Assembly (NCBI GenBank): GCA_029266595.1
Contig: JAQSWO010000002.1
Span: forward strand, 5,001-58,755
DNA length: 53,755 nt
Direction: 5' to 3'
From: Gammaproteobacteria bacterium
GTDB taxonomy: Bacteria > Pseudomonadota > Gammaproteobacteria > JAURND01
The position numbers and the translations under genes were made by a program. A model generated the notes under the pieces. The model was not told the origin of the DNA. It was given only the letters and a program-made list of their open reading frames with translations, and searched no databases. Below, in pieces: positions 1 through 8,727 of this stretch. How positions within the stretch are numbered: the stretch's first letter is position 1; the number at the start of each line of letters is the position of its first letter.

Positions 1-1082
1 TCAGGGACAGGCAAGGGCGAGGCCTTGAACACAGCCGCTCGAGCAGAATTATCGAGTGCCGGATTACCACTACTTTTCGCAATACTTACGTTAACCACAA
101 CACCACCTGGACCTATTTGCACATGTAGAAGACAATAGGTGCCAGGCTCAAGGTTAGGTGGTTTGGTCCAGTTGTTTTCAAGCGCCTGTTGAATCAATGC
201 CAAATATCGATCCACCTCACTTTGACTCGCTTTAGTTTTGGATGCCTCTATGGCTTGCTGTTCTTTTGTAATCTGATCTTGGAGCGCTTGATCCTGCGCC
301 TGCTCTAATTCCTTCGCGGCCTTTTCTTCAGCTGCCTTTTTAGCTTCTGCCTCTTTAACCGCTTTTTGCTCGGCTGCTTTCTTGGCTTCTGCCTCTTTAA
401 TTGCTTTTTCTTCAGCTGCCTTTTTAGCTTCTGCCTCTTTAGCCGCTTTTTGCTCAGCTACTTTCTTGGCTTCTGCCTCTTTAATTGCTTTTTCTTCAGC
501 TGCCTTTTTAGCCTCTTCAGATTTTTTAGCTTCCGCTTCCTCTTTCTTGAGCTCAGCTTCCTTGGCTTTTTCAGCAGCCTCTTTTTGCGCCTCTAATTTT
601 GCTTCTTCTTGCTGAGCAGCTTTCTCAGCCGCCACTACTTGTTCCTTCTCTTTCTTTAGCTCAGCCTCTTTTTCTGCTTTTTGTTGCGCCGCCAATTTCA
701 ACGCTTCTTCTTGCATAACATTTTTGGCCGCAGCTTTGGCTTCACTCGCTGCTTTTTCTTGTGCAATTTTTTCGGCGGCAGCTTTGACATCAGCAATCTT
801 TTGAGCCTCTGCTTGCGCCTCCTTCAACTTAACCTCTTCTAACTGCCGCCGCTTAAGTTCTGCTTCCGCCTTTTCTGCTGCAGCTTGTTGCTTTTTGTGT
901 GCATCGGGTTTAACACTAGGGCTCTGTTCCATCACAACCACTGCTTTAATGACATCTACATCAGGTTGTACAGTATATTGCTTAGCGTCATGAGAAGGTG
1001 CAAAACGCCAAAACAAGAGCGTCAATGCTATTACGTGCAAAACAACGGCAAAGATAAGTGGGCGTTTGTAAGTGGCATTCAT
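1..1082 (-). CDS. tolA: TolA, inner-membrane-anchored envelope protein (3' end outside window)
   Basis: Partial gene: 360 codons are visible and the reading frame is still open at the window edge. TolA links the TolQR motor in the inner membrane to TolB-Pal at the outer membrane. The start at 1082 gives MNATYKRPLIFA followed by one N-terminal membrane helix (about residues 8-25). A very long Ala/Lys/Glu-rich helix follows (about residues 65-280), containing an 84-bp tandem repeat. The C-terminal globular domain then begins (NNWTKPPN, SSGNPALDNSAR, ASPLPVP). This order of anchor, helical spacer and domain III is diagnostic of TolA. It starts 10 bp after tolR ends, in the order tolQ-tolR-tolA, so the three are one operon. 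About 30 C-terminal residues are probably missing. Confidence 0.93.
   Translation of the reverse strand, partial: MNATYKRPLIFAVVLHVIALTLLFWRFAPSHDAKQYTVQPDVDVIKAVVVMEQSPSVKPDAHKKQQAAAEKAEAELKRRQLEEVKLKEAQAEAQKIADVKAAAEKIAQEKAASEAKAAAKNVMQEEALKLAAQQKAEKEAELKKEKEQVVAAEKAAQQEEAKLEAQKEAAEKAKEAELKKEEAEAKKSEEAKKAAEEKAIKEAEAKKVAEQKAAKEAEAKKAAEEKAIKEAEAKKAAEQKAVKEAEAKKAAEEKAAKELEQAQDQALQDQITKEQQAIEASKTKASQSEVDRYLALIQQALENNWTKPPNLEPGTYCLLHVQIGPGGVVVNVSIAKSSGNPALDNSARAAVFKASPLPVP
327..512 (-). repeat. 84-bp tandem repeat inside the tolA helical domain
   Basis: The segment 327-410 recurs at 411-494 with only a few changes, and a partial third copy follows at 495-512. Each unit encodes 28 residues made of two related 14-residue halves (EEKAIKEAEAKK and EQKAAKEAEAKK types). 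The unit is a multiple of three, so copy-number change would lengthen or shorten the periplasmic helix without a frameshift. Confidence 0.8.
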
Positions 1083-1092
1083 AGGATCACCG

Positions 1093-1530
1093 CTACTCTC
1101 CAACAGGAGTTGTCACTAGACCCACATTTGATGCCCCCGCTTTTTGTAACAACACCATGGCCTGCATGACTTTACCGTAATCGATATTTTTGTCCCCTTT
1201 CACCAGAATTTGTTGTTTTTGATTGGCTTGAGCCACTTTTTCTAATTCGCCAGCAACCTGCTCCATCAAGGCTTGTGGCGTAATAGGCTCGCTGGGAGTA
1301 TTAGAAATATTTAGGTAGTATTGGCCGTTAGCATCTACACTGACGACGATAGGCTCTCTTTCTTGTCTAGAGATAGGTTGTGCAGACGCTTGAGGCAAAT
1401 CAACGTCTACACCTTGCGATAAAAGTGGGGTTGTGATCATAAAGATCAGCAGTAGCACAAGCATTACGTCTATATAGGGAACAACGTTGATTTCTGATAC
1501 TGCTTTACGTCGATTTCTTCGGCTTTTCAT
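1093..1530 (-). CDS. tolR: TolR, proton-channel subunit of the Tol-Pal system
   Basis: TolR belongs to the ExbD/TolR family and works with TolQ as the proton-driven motor of the Tol-Pal system in the inner membrane. The 145-residue product has the family layout: a short basic cytoplasmic start (MKSRRNRRKAVSEINVVPYID), one membrane helix (about residues 20-38) with the conserved Asp in VPYIDVMLVLL, then a periplasmic domain with QILVKGDKNIDYGKVM. It lies 75 bp after tolQ and 10 bp before tolA on the same strand. Length is normal for the family. ExbD is the alternative family member, but the tolQ/tolA context decides. Confidence 0.95.
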   Translation of the reverse strand: MKSRRNRRKAVSEINVVPYIDVMLVLLLIFMITTPLLSQGVDVDLPQASAQPISRQEREPIVVSVDANGQYYLNISNTPSEPITPQALMEQVAGELEKVAQANQKQQILVKGDKNIDYGKVMQAMVLLQKAGASNVGLVTTPVGE

Positions 1531-1605
1531 GAGCGCCTCTGATGAGTCTGGTGGGAGCTATTCACAATTATGTCGCACGGAGAGCTTGATGCGTACAGGG
1601 ACAAA

Positions 1606-2319
1606 TTACGCTGACGCTCTTCTCACGGTGGCAGACTCTTGCGCTTGCAAATGTGCCTGCCTATATAAAATGCCGGAAAATTCTTCCTGAAAGGTGTCAT
1701 ACGCATTAGCCAAACGCTCAACATCACTATTGAAACGATTGTAGGCAATTACCGCGGGGATTGCAGCAAAAAGGCCCATTGCGGTTGCGATCAATGCTTC
1801 TGAAATACCAGGAGCAACCATAGCAATCGTTGCCTGTTGGAGTGTGGACAATGCCTGAAAAGAGGTCATGATGCCCCATACCGTTCCAAACAAGCCAACG
1901 TAAGGACTCGTCGAGCCAACAGTGGCTAAAAAGGAAAGATGCTGCTCGAGCTTATCCATCTCCCTCGCCTGCGCAACCCGCATTGCACGCTCGACACTTG
2001 CCATAAGCGCATCGGCAGCCATACCAGGAGACTGATTCATGCGCGTATACTCATGAAATCCCGCATGAAAGATGCTTTCTAACCCCTGCACATCTCCACC
2101 TTTTTTGCTTAATCCTTCATACAACTTACTAAGATCTCGCCCTGACCAAAAACGATCCTCAAATGAAATCATGTTGCTTTTGGCACGCTTAAGAAAGGCA
2201 CCATGCTGAAAAATAAATGTCCATGAGAGAAGAGATGCAGCAAGCAACATTAACATGACAACCTTCACTACCAAACCAGCGTCGGCAACGAAGGACCAAA
2301 GAGAGGCATCTGAAACCAT
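1606..2319 (-). CDS. tolQ: TolQ, motor subunit of the Tol-Pal system
   Basis: TolQ is the MotA/ExbB-type polytopic inner-membrane protein that converts proton flow into movement of TolA. The product is 237 residues, close to the usual 230. A first membrane helix lies at about residues 12-33; helices two and three lie in the second half, with the family signature STSPYVGLFGTVWGIM and the GISEALIATAMGLFAAIPAV stretch. It is the first tol gene here. The ybgC gene that often precedes tolQ is absent, and the upstream neighbour is nudF, 78 bp away. tolB and pal are not downstream but about 23 kb away on the other strand. Confidence 0.95.
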   Translation of the reverse strand: MVSDASLWSFVADAGLVVKVVMLMLLAASLLSWTFIFQHGAFLKRAKSNMISFEDRFWSGRDLSKLYEGLSKKGGDVQGLESIFHAGFHEYTRMNQSPGMAADALMASVERAMRVAQAREMDKLEQHLSFLATVGSTSPYVGLFGTVWGIMTSFQALSTLQQATIAMVAPGISEALIATAMGLFAAIPAVIAYNRFNSDVERLANAYDTFQEEFSGILYRQAHLQAQESATVRRASA

Positions 2320-2397
2320 TATTTTTCCCCGGAAAGATCATTTCGAAACATCAGAATCATAACAAAGCTCATGATGGGGAGGGAAGTTGAATATGCA

Positions 2398-3000
2398 TCA
2401 GTCAGCCCATATACGTTTGAGCCTTTCCCTATTTAGCTCTAACCACATTAGCGCCATGATAGACATTGCATTGTTAACTTTATTTTCCCTGACTGACTGG
2501 AATGCTTGATCTGCATCCATGACATGAACACGAATATCTTCGCCCTCCTCCACTAGCCCATATATTCCACCAGCTCCACTAGCATCTACTTTTCCACAGA
2601 AAAGGGACATATATTCAGTTGAGCCGCCGGGACTTGTCCAATAATTAGCAATTGGCATCAGGTCTAATACCTCAAGCCCAGCTTCCTCTCGTGCTTCTCG
2701 TATCACAAGTGCCTCAGCAGTTTCACCAGCCTCCTTTATTCCAGCTACTACTTCTATCATCCACGGTGTTTTGAGATCTTCCAATGCACCTGCTCGGAAC
2801 TGTTCAATCATGACAATTTTGTCGAGTGCCGGATCATAAGGCAATAAACCAGCCGCATTACGACGCACGACTATCTCTCGACTCAACGTATCTCCCCACC
2901 CACCGTTAAACAGTTTGTGCGCTAATAAATAACGTTTTACTGAAACGAAACCTTGATATATCAAAGTCTCGGATATGATCTTCACATCACTTTTGTCCAT
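2398..3000 (-). CDS. nudF: ADP-ribose pyrophosphatase (Nudix hydrolase)
   Basis: A Nudix hydrolase of the ADP-ribose diphosphatase type, which cleaves ADP-ribose to AMP and ribose 5-phosphate. The Nudix box is complete at residues 87-109: G87, E93, then REAREEAGL with the metal-binding glutamates. Downstream, YWTSPGGSTEYMSLF is typical of the ADP-ribose subfamily. The product is 200 residues, similar to the E. coli enzyme at about 210. It is divergent from tolC across a 136-bp gap, the same arrangement as nudF/tolC in enterobacteria, which supports the symbol. The tolQ gene follows 78 bp downstream on the same strand. Confidence 0.88.
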   Translation of the reverse strand: MDKSDVKIISETLIYQGFVSVKRYLLAHKLFNGGWGDTLSREIVVRRNAAGLLPYDPALDKIVMIEQFRAGALEDLKTPWMIEVVAGIKEAGETAEALVIREAREEAGLEVLDLMPIANYWTSPGGSTEYMSLFCGKVDASGAGGIYGLVEEGEDIRVHVMDADQAFQSVRENKVNNAMSIMALMWLELNRERLKRIWAD

Positions 3001-3136
3001 AGAACTCCTCGACGATATTTATTCGAACCGGTACACTACTGAAAATTTAAAGGCTGAAAATTGCCCAATGGATGGCGTTGTTCTATTCGCATTCAATGGA
3101 CGTAGTTATAACTAAACCACTATAGATTAATAACTC

Positions 3137-4528
3137 ATGAAACACCTACTGCTCCCACTCGTCGCTATAATATTCGTCATCTGCTCCTTGCCCTGTCATG
3201 CGGCAAATCTAATAGAAGCCTATCGCGACGCACTACAAAGTGATCCTACTTTTAAATCAGCAGAGGCACAAAAGTTTGCAATACAACAATCAGAGCCCAT
3301 TGCACGCGGCGCATTTTTCCCCCAAGTCTCAGCAATAGGTGCTGCAGACAGACTGCATAATGATCAAACCTTTGGCGGCACTGATAATAGTTTTCATCAA
3401 ACCATCCAAAGATACGCACTAAATGCTAATCAAATTATCTTTGACTACGCTTCTTGGGGCCGTTTACAAAATGCTAAAGCTCAAGTAAAACAAGCGCAAG
3501 CTGCCTTTAATGCAGCGCAGCAAGATCTGATGATTCGTCTAGCAGGGGCTTACTTTTCTGTGCTCAACGCATACGATACCTTAGTTTCTACACAAGCAGA
3601 AAAACGTTCCTTAGCAGAACAATTGAGGCAGACGGAAGAGCAGTTTAAGGTAGGCCTGATTGCAGTGACGGATGTCGACCAAGTAAGAGCAAATCATGAC
3701 ATTGTTGCTGCCAGAGAAATCGCACAGCAGAATGATGTTTCGGACAAGCTAGAAGGACTACGGGCCATCACAGGAGTTTTCTACAAAAAACTCGCTGCGA
3801 TAAAAGGCTCAGCTCCTCTAATTCCACCTACGCCCAATAATATTAACGAATGGGTAAAAGTGACTGAAAAACAGAACTACACGTTGCTAGCCGCCAGGTT
3901 TGCAGCACAGGCAGCCAAAGAAAATATCAAAATACAGAGTGCAGGACACTACCCCGTCGTTGGAGCGGAGGGCTCCTATTCTTATACTGATCAGAGTGCC
4001 ACACAATTCTTTTTAACAGGAACCAACTCTGCACAAACAGACAGAATTGCAAAGGTAACTGTCAACGCACAATTGCCTATTTTTAGCGGCGGCACGGTGA
4101 CAGCACAAACGCGTCAAGCCTCTTATCAATATGCGCAAGCGGTCGCGGATATGGACTTTACGTATAGAAGTGTGTTGACCAAAGCAAGAGAGGCTTTTTT
4201 AGGTGTGATTTCTGGTATCAGCAAAATCAAGGCTGACAAACAAGCGATTGCGTCTAACCAAAGTTCTTTGAATGCCACGAGGGCAGGATACGCTGTTGGC
4301 ACAAACACCCTATTGGATGTGCTTATTCAACAAACGGCTCTCTATAATGCACAAACTAATTTCACCACCGATCAGTATACTTATTTGATTGATATACTCA
4401 GGCTTAAACAAGCCGCTGGCATATTAAGCGTGCAAGATTTAGAGCTTATGAACACGTGGTTAAAAGATACAATTGACCTCGCCAACTACTATTACGATGC
4501 TGACATCACTCGTCCCACTCCATGGTAA
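3137..4528 (+). CDS. tolC: TolC-family outer-membrane efflux channel
   Basis: TolC forms the trimeric outer-membrane exit duct for multidrug pumps and type I secretion. The 463-residue product starts with a signal peptide (cleavage likely after CHA, residue 22), then the typical mature start ANLIEAYRDALQSDPTF. Two internally repeated halves of long amphipathic helices follow, with LRQTEEQFKVGLIAVTDV in the first half and ATRAGYAVGTNTLLDVL in the second, the usual TolC structural duplication. It is slightly shorter than E. coli TolC (about 490). The coaA start codon lies inside its last codons (7-bp overlap), which suggests translational coupling. Which pump it serves cannot be seen here. Confidence 0.92.
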   Translation: MKHLLLPLVAIIFVICSLPCHAANLIEAYRDALQSDPTFKSAEAQKFAIQQSEPIARGAFFPQVSAIGAADRLHNDQTFGGTDNSFHQTIQRYALNANQIIFDYASWGRLQNAKAQVKQAQAAFNAAQQDLMIRLAGAYFSVLNAYDTLVSTQAEKRSLAEQLRQTEEQFKVGLIAVTDVDQVRANHDIVAAREIAQQNDVSDKLEGLRAITGVFYKKLAAIKGSAPLIPPTPNNINEWVKVTEKQNYTLLAARFAAQAAKENIKIQSAGHYPVVGAEGSYSYTDQSATQFFLTGTNSAQTDRIAKVTVNAQLPIFSGGTVTAQTRQASYQYAQAVADMDFTYRSVLTKAREAFLGVISGISKIKADKQAIASNQSSLNATRAGYAVGTNTLLDVLIQQTALYNAQTNFTTDQYTYLIDILRLKQAAGILSVQDLELMNTWLKDTIDLANYYYDADITRPTPW

Positions 4529-5469
4529 TTAAAAAAAAACACTCTCCTTATTTAAGCTTCTCGCGACCAGAGTGGTACGCCCTTAAAAAAGACACCCCAC
4601 TTACGCTGACAGAAGCAGACTTACTCATATTAAAAGGACAGAATGAACCAGTTTCACTATTAGAAGTCGAAGAAATCTATTTACCCCTCTCTCGACTCTT
4701 CAACCTCTATATTGCTGCTACACAAAACCTTTACAAAGCCACCACAGATTTTTTAGGACATCCCGAACCTAAAGTGCCTTATCTAATTGGTTTAGCAGGT
4801 AGCGTTGCAGTTGGGAAAAGTACAACCTCTCGTATTCTTCAAGCATTACTCGCAAGATGGCCTAATCACCCTAATGTCCAGTTGGTGAATACGGATGGAT
4901 TCCTTTACCCCAATGCCATACTAGAACAACGTGGGCTTATGGATAAAAAAGGCTTTCCCGAAAGCTACGACAAACGCGCATTAGTTAATTTTTTGTTTGA
5001 TTTAAAATCAGGAAAACTTAACCTTAAAACGCCGGTTTACTCACATCATTATTACGACATAGTGCCAGGAAAAGCCCAATCAATTAAAGCAGCTGATATT
5101 GTAATTGTGGAAGGATTAAATGTTTTACAAATGGCCAAACAATTTTCCACCGAAGAACCGCAATGGTTTATTGCAGATTTTTTTGACTTTACAGTTTACG
5201 TTGATGCGGAAACGCACTTAATTCAGACCTGGTATCTTGAACGCTTTCTCACTTTCCGAGAAAAAGCGAAACATGACCCTAATGCATTTTTTCATCAATT
5301 CTCCACCTGGCCTGAAGAAAAGGCTTTGAGTTTTGCAAAAAAAGTATGGCGAGAAATTAATGAAAAAAATCTTAGAGAAAATATATTACCATTTAAATAT
5401 CGTGCGGATTTGATTTTGAAAAAAGCTGAAGATCATTCTATACAACAGGTTTTTTTGAAAAAACTATGA
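4522..5469 (+). CDS. coaA: Pantothenate kinase, type I
   Basis: Catalyses ATP-dependent phosphorylation of pantothenate, the first committed step of coenzyme A synthesis. The 315-residue product matches the bacterial type I enzyme: FSRPEWYAL near the start, the P-loop GSVAVGKS at residues 93-100, then NTDGFLYPN, the YDxxxLVxF region and [11 protein letters not shown]. Length matches E. coli CoaA (316). It overlaps the end of tolC by 7 bp and ends 10 bp before the aldehyde dehydrogenase gene, so the three are probably co-transcribed. The ATG at 4522 is the only start that gives the conserved N-terminus. Confidence 0.95.
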   Translation: MVIKKKHSPYLSFSRPEWYALKKDTPLTLTEADLLILKGQNEPVSLLEVEEIYLPLSRLFNLYIAATQNLYKATTDFLGHPEPKVPYLIGLAGSVAVGKSTTSRILQALLARWPNHPNVQLVNTDGFLYPNAILEQRGLMDKKGFPESYDKRALVNFLFDLKSGKLNLKTPVYSHHYYDIVPGKAQSIKAADIVIVEGLNVLQMAKQFSTEEPQWFIADFFDFTVYVDAETHLIQTWYLERFLTFREKAKHDPNAFFHQFSTWPEEKALSFAKKVWREINEKNLRENILPFKYRADLILKKAEDHSIQQVFLKKL

Positions 5470-5479
5470 GGGACTGAGA

Positions 5480-7000
5480 ATGAACCATATTTTAAAAACG
5501 TTGAATATTTTAGACATCAATCATGGCGCACGCACCGGTCATAGCAATTATCAACCCACGAACTATCTAGATACCCTACCATCAATTAATCCTGCAACGG
5601 AAGAGGTCATTGCCCTCACACAAACCGCGAGTAAAACACACTTTGACGAAGTGATTGCGCAGTCTGTCAGAACCTTCGATACCTGGCGTCAAGTACCCGC
5701 GCCTAAGCGAGGCGAGCTCATCCGGCTATTAGGAGATGCTCTTAGAAAAAACAAAGATGCGCTCGGCAGTTTAATTGCCATAGAAATGGGGAAAATAAAA
5801 CAAGAAGGTGACGGAGAAGTACAAGAGATGATCGATATGGCGGATTTCGCCGTTGGACAATCTCGTATGCTATACGGTAAAACTATGCATTCTGAAAGAC
5901 CACGTCATCGTATGTATGAGCAATGGCATCCGCTGGGCGTGGTTGGCGTGATCACCGCCTTTAATTTTCCCATGGCTGTATGGGCATGGAATGCATTTAT
6001 TGCGGCTATCTGTGGCAACACAGTAATATGGAAACCCTCATCCAAAACACCATTATGCGCGATTGCTATACAAAATATTTGTGAACGTGTAATGGCAGAA
6101 GCGGGCTACCCAGGCATTTTCTCTTTATTGATAACAGCTAATAACGACCTTGCGTTAAATCTCGTCGCTGATCAACGTCTATCCCTAATTTCATTTACCG
6201 GCTCTGTGCCAGTAGGGCGGAAAGTAAATGAAATTGTCGCTCATCGTCTAGGAAAAACACTGCTAGAACTTAGCGGAAATAATGCCGTAATTATTGATGA
6301 AACTGCTGATTTATCATTGGCAATTCCCGCTGTTCTATTTGGCGCAATCGGAACAGCAGGACAAAGATGTACTAGTATACGTCGATTATTTGTCCATCAT
6401 TCTCTTCTAGAAAAAGTAACGCAAAGTCTCAAAGACGCCTACAGCAAAGTAATGATTGGAAACCCGCTGGATTCCAAAGTGCTTATGGGCCCGCTCATAG
6501 ACCAACAAGCGGTAGAATATTATGAAAAAGCTTTACAGCGCATTAAGCAGTCTGGCGGAGAAATCCTCTACGGCGGGATGGCGCTTGCGCAAAAAGGTTT
6601 TTTTGTTATGCCAACACTAGCAACTGCAAGAGCTGATTGGGAAATTGTAAAAATCGAAACTTTCGCACCTATTTTATACCTCATCCCTTTCAATCATTTA
6701 GACGAAGCTATTGCCCAGCAAAATAACACCCCTCAAGGTTTATCTTCCGCAATTTTCACTCGCAATTTACAACATGCCGAGCAATTTCTTTCCGTCATAG
6801 GCAGTGACTGTGGAATTGCGAATGTAAACATAGGCACTTCTGGTGCTGAAATAGGGGGTGCTTTTGGCGGAGAAAAAGAGACAGGCGGAGGGAGGGAATC
6901 AGGCTCGGATGCGTGGAAGGCTTATATGCGACGCCAAACTAATACGATAAATTGGGGGGAGGGGCTGCCGCTTGCTCAGGGAATCCGATTTGAGATTTAA
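5480..7000 (+). CDS. ALDH7-family aldehyde dehydrogenase (aminoadipate-semialdehyde type)
   Basis: An NAD(P)-dependent aldehyde dehydrogenase of 506 residues. Several signatures point to family 7 (antiquitin / alpha-aminoadipic semialdehyde or piperideine-6-carboxylate dehydrogenase): the catalytic cysteine C297 in [12 protein letters not shown], general base E263 in LLELSGNNA, and the C-terminal [18 protein letters not shown] followed by AYMRRQTN. The cofactor region is [16 protein letters not shown] and [11 protein letters not shown]. The family oxidises semialdehydes from lysine catabolism or protects against reactive aldehydes; the substrate cannot be fixed from sequence. It follows coaA by 10 bp with GAGGGACTGAGA ahead of the ATG. 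No other lysine-degradation gene is visible nearby. Confidence 0.85.
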   Translation: MNHILKTLNILDINHGARTGHSNYQPTNYLDTLPSINPATEEVIALTQTASKTHFDEVIAQSVRTFDTWRQVPAPKRGELIRLLGDALRKNKDALGSLIAIEMGKIKQEGDGEVQEMIDMADFAVGQSRMLYGKTMHSERPRHRMYEQWHPLGVVGVITAFNFPMAVWAWNAFIAAICGNTVIWKPSSKTPLCAIAIQNICERVMAEAGYPGIFSLLITANNDLALNLVADQRLSLISFTGSVPVGRKVNEIVAHRLGKTLLELSGNNAVIIDETADLSLAIPAVLFGAIGTAGQRCTSIRRLFVHHSLLEKVTQSLKDAYSKVMIGNPLDSKVLMGPLIDQQAVEYYEKALQRIKQSGGEILYGGMALAQKGFFVMPTLATARADWEIVKIETFAPILYLIPFNHLDEAIAQQNNTPQGLSSAIFTRNLQHAEQFLSVIGSDCGIANVNIGTSGAEIGGAFGGEKETGGGRESGSDAWKAYMRRQTNTINWGEGLPLAQGIRFEI

Positions 7001-7034
7001 AGCATGCGATGGGAGAGGCATAGCACTAAAGACC

Positions 7035-7063
7035 GTGATAACAGCTCAGCCCCTAGATAGAAA
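7035..7063 (-). repeat. Truncated end of the GTAA-type dispersed repeat
   Basis: The stretch TAACAGCTCAGCCCCTAGAT, followed by AGAAAC, matches the inverted end of the repeat family seen complete at 52903-53241. The rest of the element is missing; the match fades into the 3' end of the small membrane-protein gene. Confidence 0.6.
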
Positions 7064-7074
7064 CACTTTGACCG

Positions 7075-7257
7075 TCACTTCAACATCATCACCAATAAAG
7101 CAATAAACCCTATCAACACCAACGCTAATATCCCCATGGTATAAACGCTCTTGCCCAAGTTCTCTCGCGTAAATGCCTGAGGATTTCCTTTGATCTGCCT
7201 ATATAGCAACCAAGCGATTATTACGCCAGCGATGATCAGAAATATTTGGGTCCACAC
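7075..7257 (-). CDS. Small two-helix membrane protein coupled to pyruvate kinase
   Basis: A 60-residue product of unknown function. It starts with GTG, and that G is also the last base of the pyruvate kinase stop codon (TAGTG overlap), so translation is likely coupled. Two hydrophobic segments (about residues 4-19 and 39-58) flank a short polar loop (QIKGNPQAFTRENLGKS), consistent with a hairpin in the inner membrane. There is no recognisable domain. The tight overlap with pyk and the clean two-helix design argue that it is a real gene rather than a chance frame. Confidence 0.6.
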   Translation of the reverse strand: MWTQIFLIIAGVIIAWLLYRQIKGNPQAFTRENLGKSVYTMGILALVLIGFIALLVMMLK

Positions 7258-8687
7258 TACACTTCTCCCACACGTATGATCTTCATAGAATTTGTTCCTC
7301 CATGCATGCCTATGTGATCGCCTTTGGTCAAAATAATTAAATCTTCGTCTTCAACCAAGCCTTGATCTTTAAGCACGTTTACAGAACTGGCATTGATCCT
7401 TTCTATAGGCACTTTTGTAAAATCAAAAAACATAGGATACACATCGCGATACAGCGTCATTTTACCTAAGGTATCCAGATGCCGACTTAATCCATAAATA
7501 GGAATACTCGTCTTAATACGAGACATCATTAGCGGCGTAGCCCCAGATTCTGTAAGTGTAATAACCGCTTTAATAGACAAATGATTTGCCGTGTAAAGCG
7601 CCGCCATAGCAATCGCTTCATCAATGCGCGCAAATCGCATCTCCATACGATGACCTGAAATTTGCGTTTCGCGCTCTCTTTCTGCTGCAATGCAGATACG
7701 TGACATCGTGTCGACGACTTTGTCTGGGTGCGCACCAATGGCACTTTCAGCAGAAAGCATGACTGCGTCCGTTAAATCTAACACCGCATTGGCCACATCG
7801 GATACTTCTGCTCGCGTTGGAATGGTATTTTCTATCATACTTTCCATCATTTGCGTCGCAGTGATAACAGGCTTATCCAATGCACGTGCACGACGAATAA
7901 TTTCTTTTTGCGCGCCGGGCACTTGCGCCGCACCAATTTCAACCGCTAAATCTCCTCTCGCAACCATTACGCCATCAGACGCATTAATAATTTCATCAAT
8001 GTGTTCGATGGCTTCTGCACGCTCAATCTTAGCAATCAACCCAGCCTTTCCATTCATAGATTCAAGCATTTCACGCGCATACTGCATGTCTGCTGCATCT
8101 CTGGGGAAAGAAATGGCAATGTAATCAACGCCCGCAGCAACAGCCACCTTCATATCTCTTTGGTCTTTTTCGGTAAAGGCTTCTGCAGATAAGCCACCCC
8201 CTAAGCGATTAATGCCTTTATGATTGGATAGCGGGCCTCCCACCTCAACTCTACAGATAATGCGCGGGGCAGTGACCTCTTGAACCGTGAGTACAATACG
8301 CCCATCGTCTAGCAGAAGGATATCTCCAAATGCCACATCATCCACCAGCTCTTTGTAATCTATGCCCACCATCTCTTCTGTGCCCATATCAGCATCTAAT
8401 CCGGCATCCAAAATAAATTGTGCACCGGGCACTAGCGTGATACTACCCTCTATAAAACGCGCAATACGGATCTTAGGACCTTGTAAGTCAGCCAAAATAC
8501 CTATGGTCAAGCTAAGTTTTGCAGCGCAAGCGCGCACAGCATCAATTCTAGACTGCACTTTATCTGCACCGTGGGAAAAATTAATACGAACGACATTCAC
8601 ACCCGCTTCAAAAATGCGTTCTAGCATCGCAGGATCATCCGTCGATGGGCCTAAAGTGGCGACGATCTTGGTTCTTCTTAAGTTCAT
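7257..8687 (-). CDS. pykA: Pyruvate kinase (PykA type)
   Basis: Converts phosphoenolpyruvate and ADP to pyruvate and ATP, the last step of glycolysis. The 476-residue product begins MNLRRTKIVATLGPSTD and carries VVRINFSHG, DLQGPKIR, SFPRDAADMQYAREM, the active-site MVARGDLAVEIG, and TATQMMESMI (substrate and metal site). The C-terminal domain ends with ILTKGDHIGMHGGTNSMK. Length and these segments fit the PykA form better than PykF. The gene precedes the small membrane-protein gene with a one-base overlap and lies downstream of glmS on the same strand (40-bp gap). Confidence 0.95.
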   Translation of the reverse strand: MNLRRTKIVATLGPSTDDPAMLERIFEAGVNVVRINFSHGADKVQSRIDAVRACAAKLSLTIGILADLQGPKIRIARFIEGSITLVPGAQFILDAGLDADMGTEEMVGIDYKELVDDVAFGDILLLDDGRIVLTVQEVTAPRIICRVEVGGPLSNHKGINRLGGGLSAEAFTEKDQRDMKVAVAAGVDYIAISFPRDAADMQYAREMLESMNGKAGLIAKIERAEAIEHIDEIINASDGVMVARGDLAVEIGAAQVPGAQKEIIRRARALDKPVITATQMMESMIENTIPTRAEVSDVANAVLDLTDAVMLSAESAIGAHPDKVVDTMSRICIAAERERETQISGHRMEMRFARIDEAIAMAALYTANHLSIKAVITLTESGATPLMMSRIKTSIPIYGLSRHLDTLGKMTLYRDVYPMFFDFTKVPIERINASSVNVLKDQGLVEDEDLIILTKGDHIGMHGGTNSMKIIRVGEV

Positions 8688-8727
8688 ATATGCTCCAGAG
8701 ATACATTAAAGCTTTGGTTACTATAGG

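Noticed and set aside
366-615. Plus-strand frames of 76-77 codons rich in Phe/Leu/Ser/Ala
   Set aside because: They are antisense shadows of the repetitive tolA helical domain.
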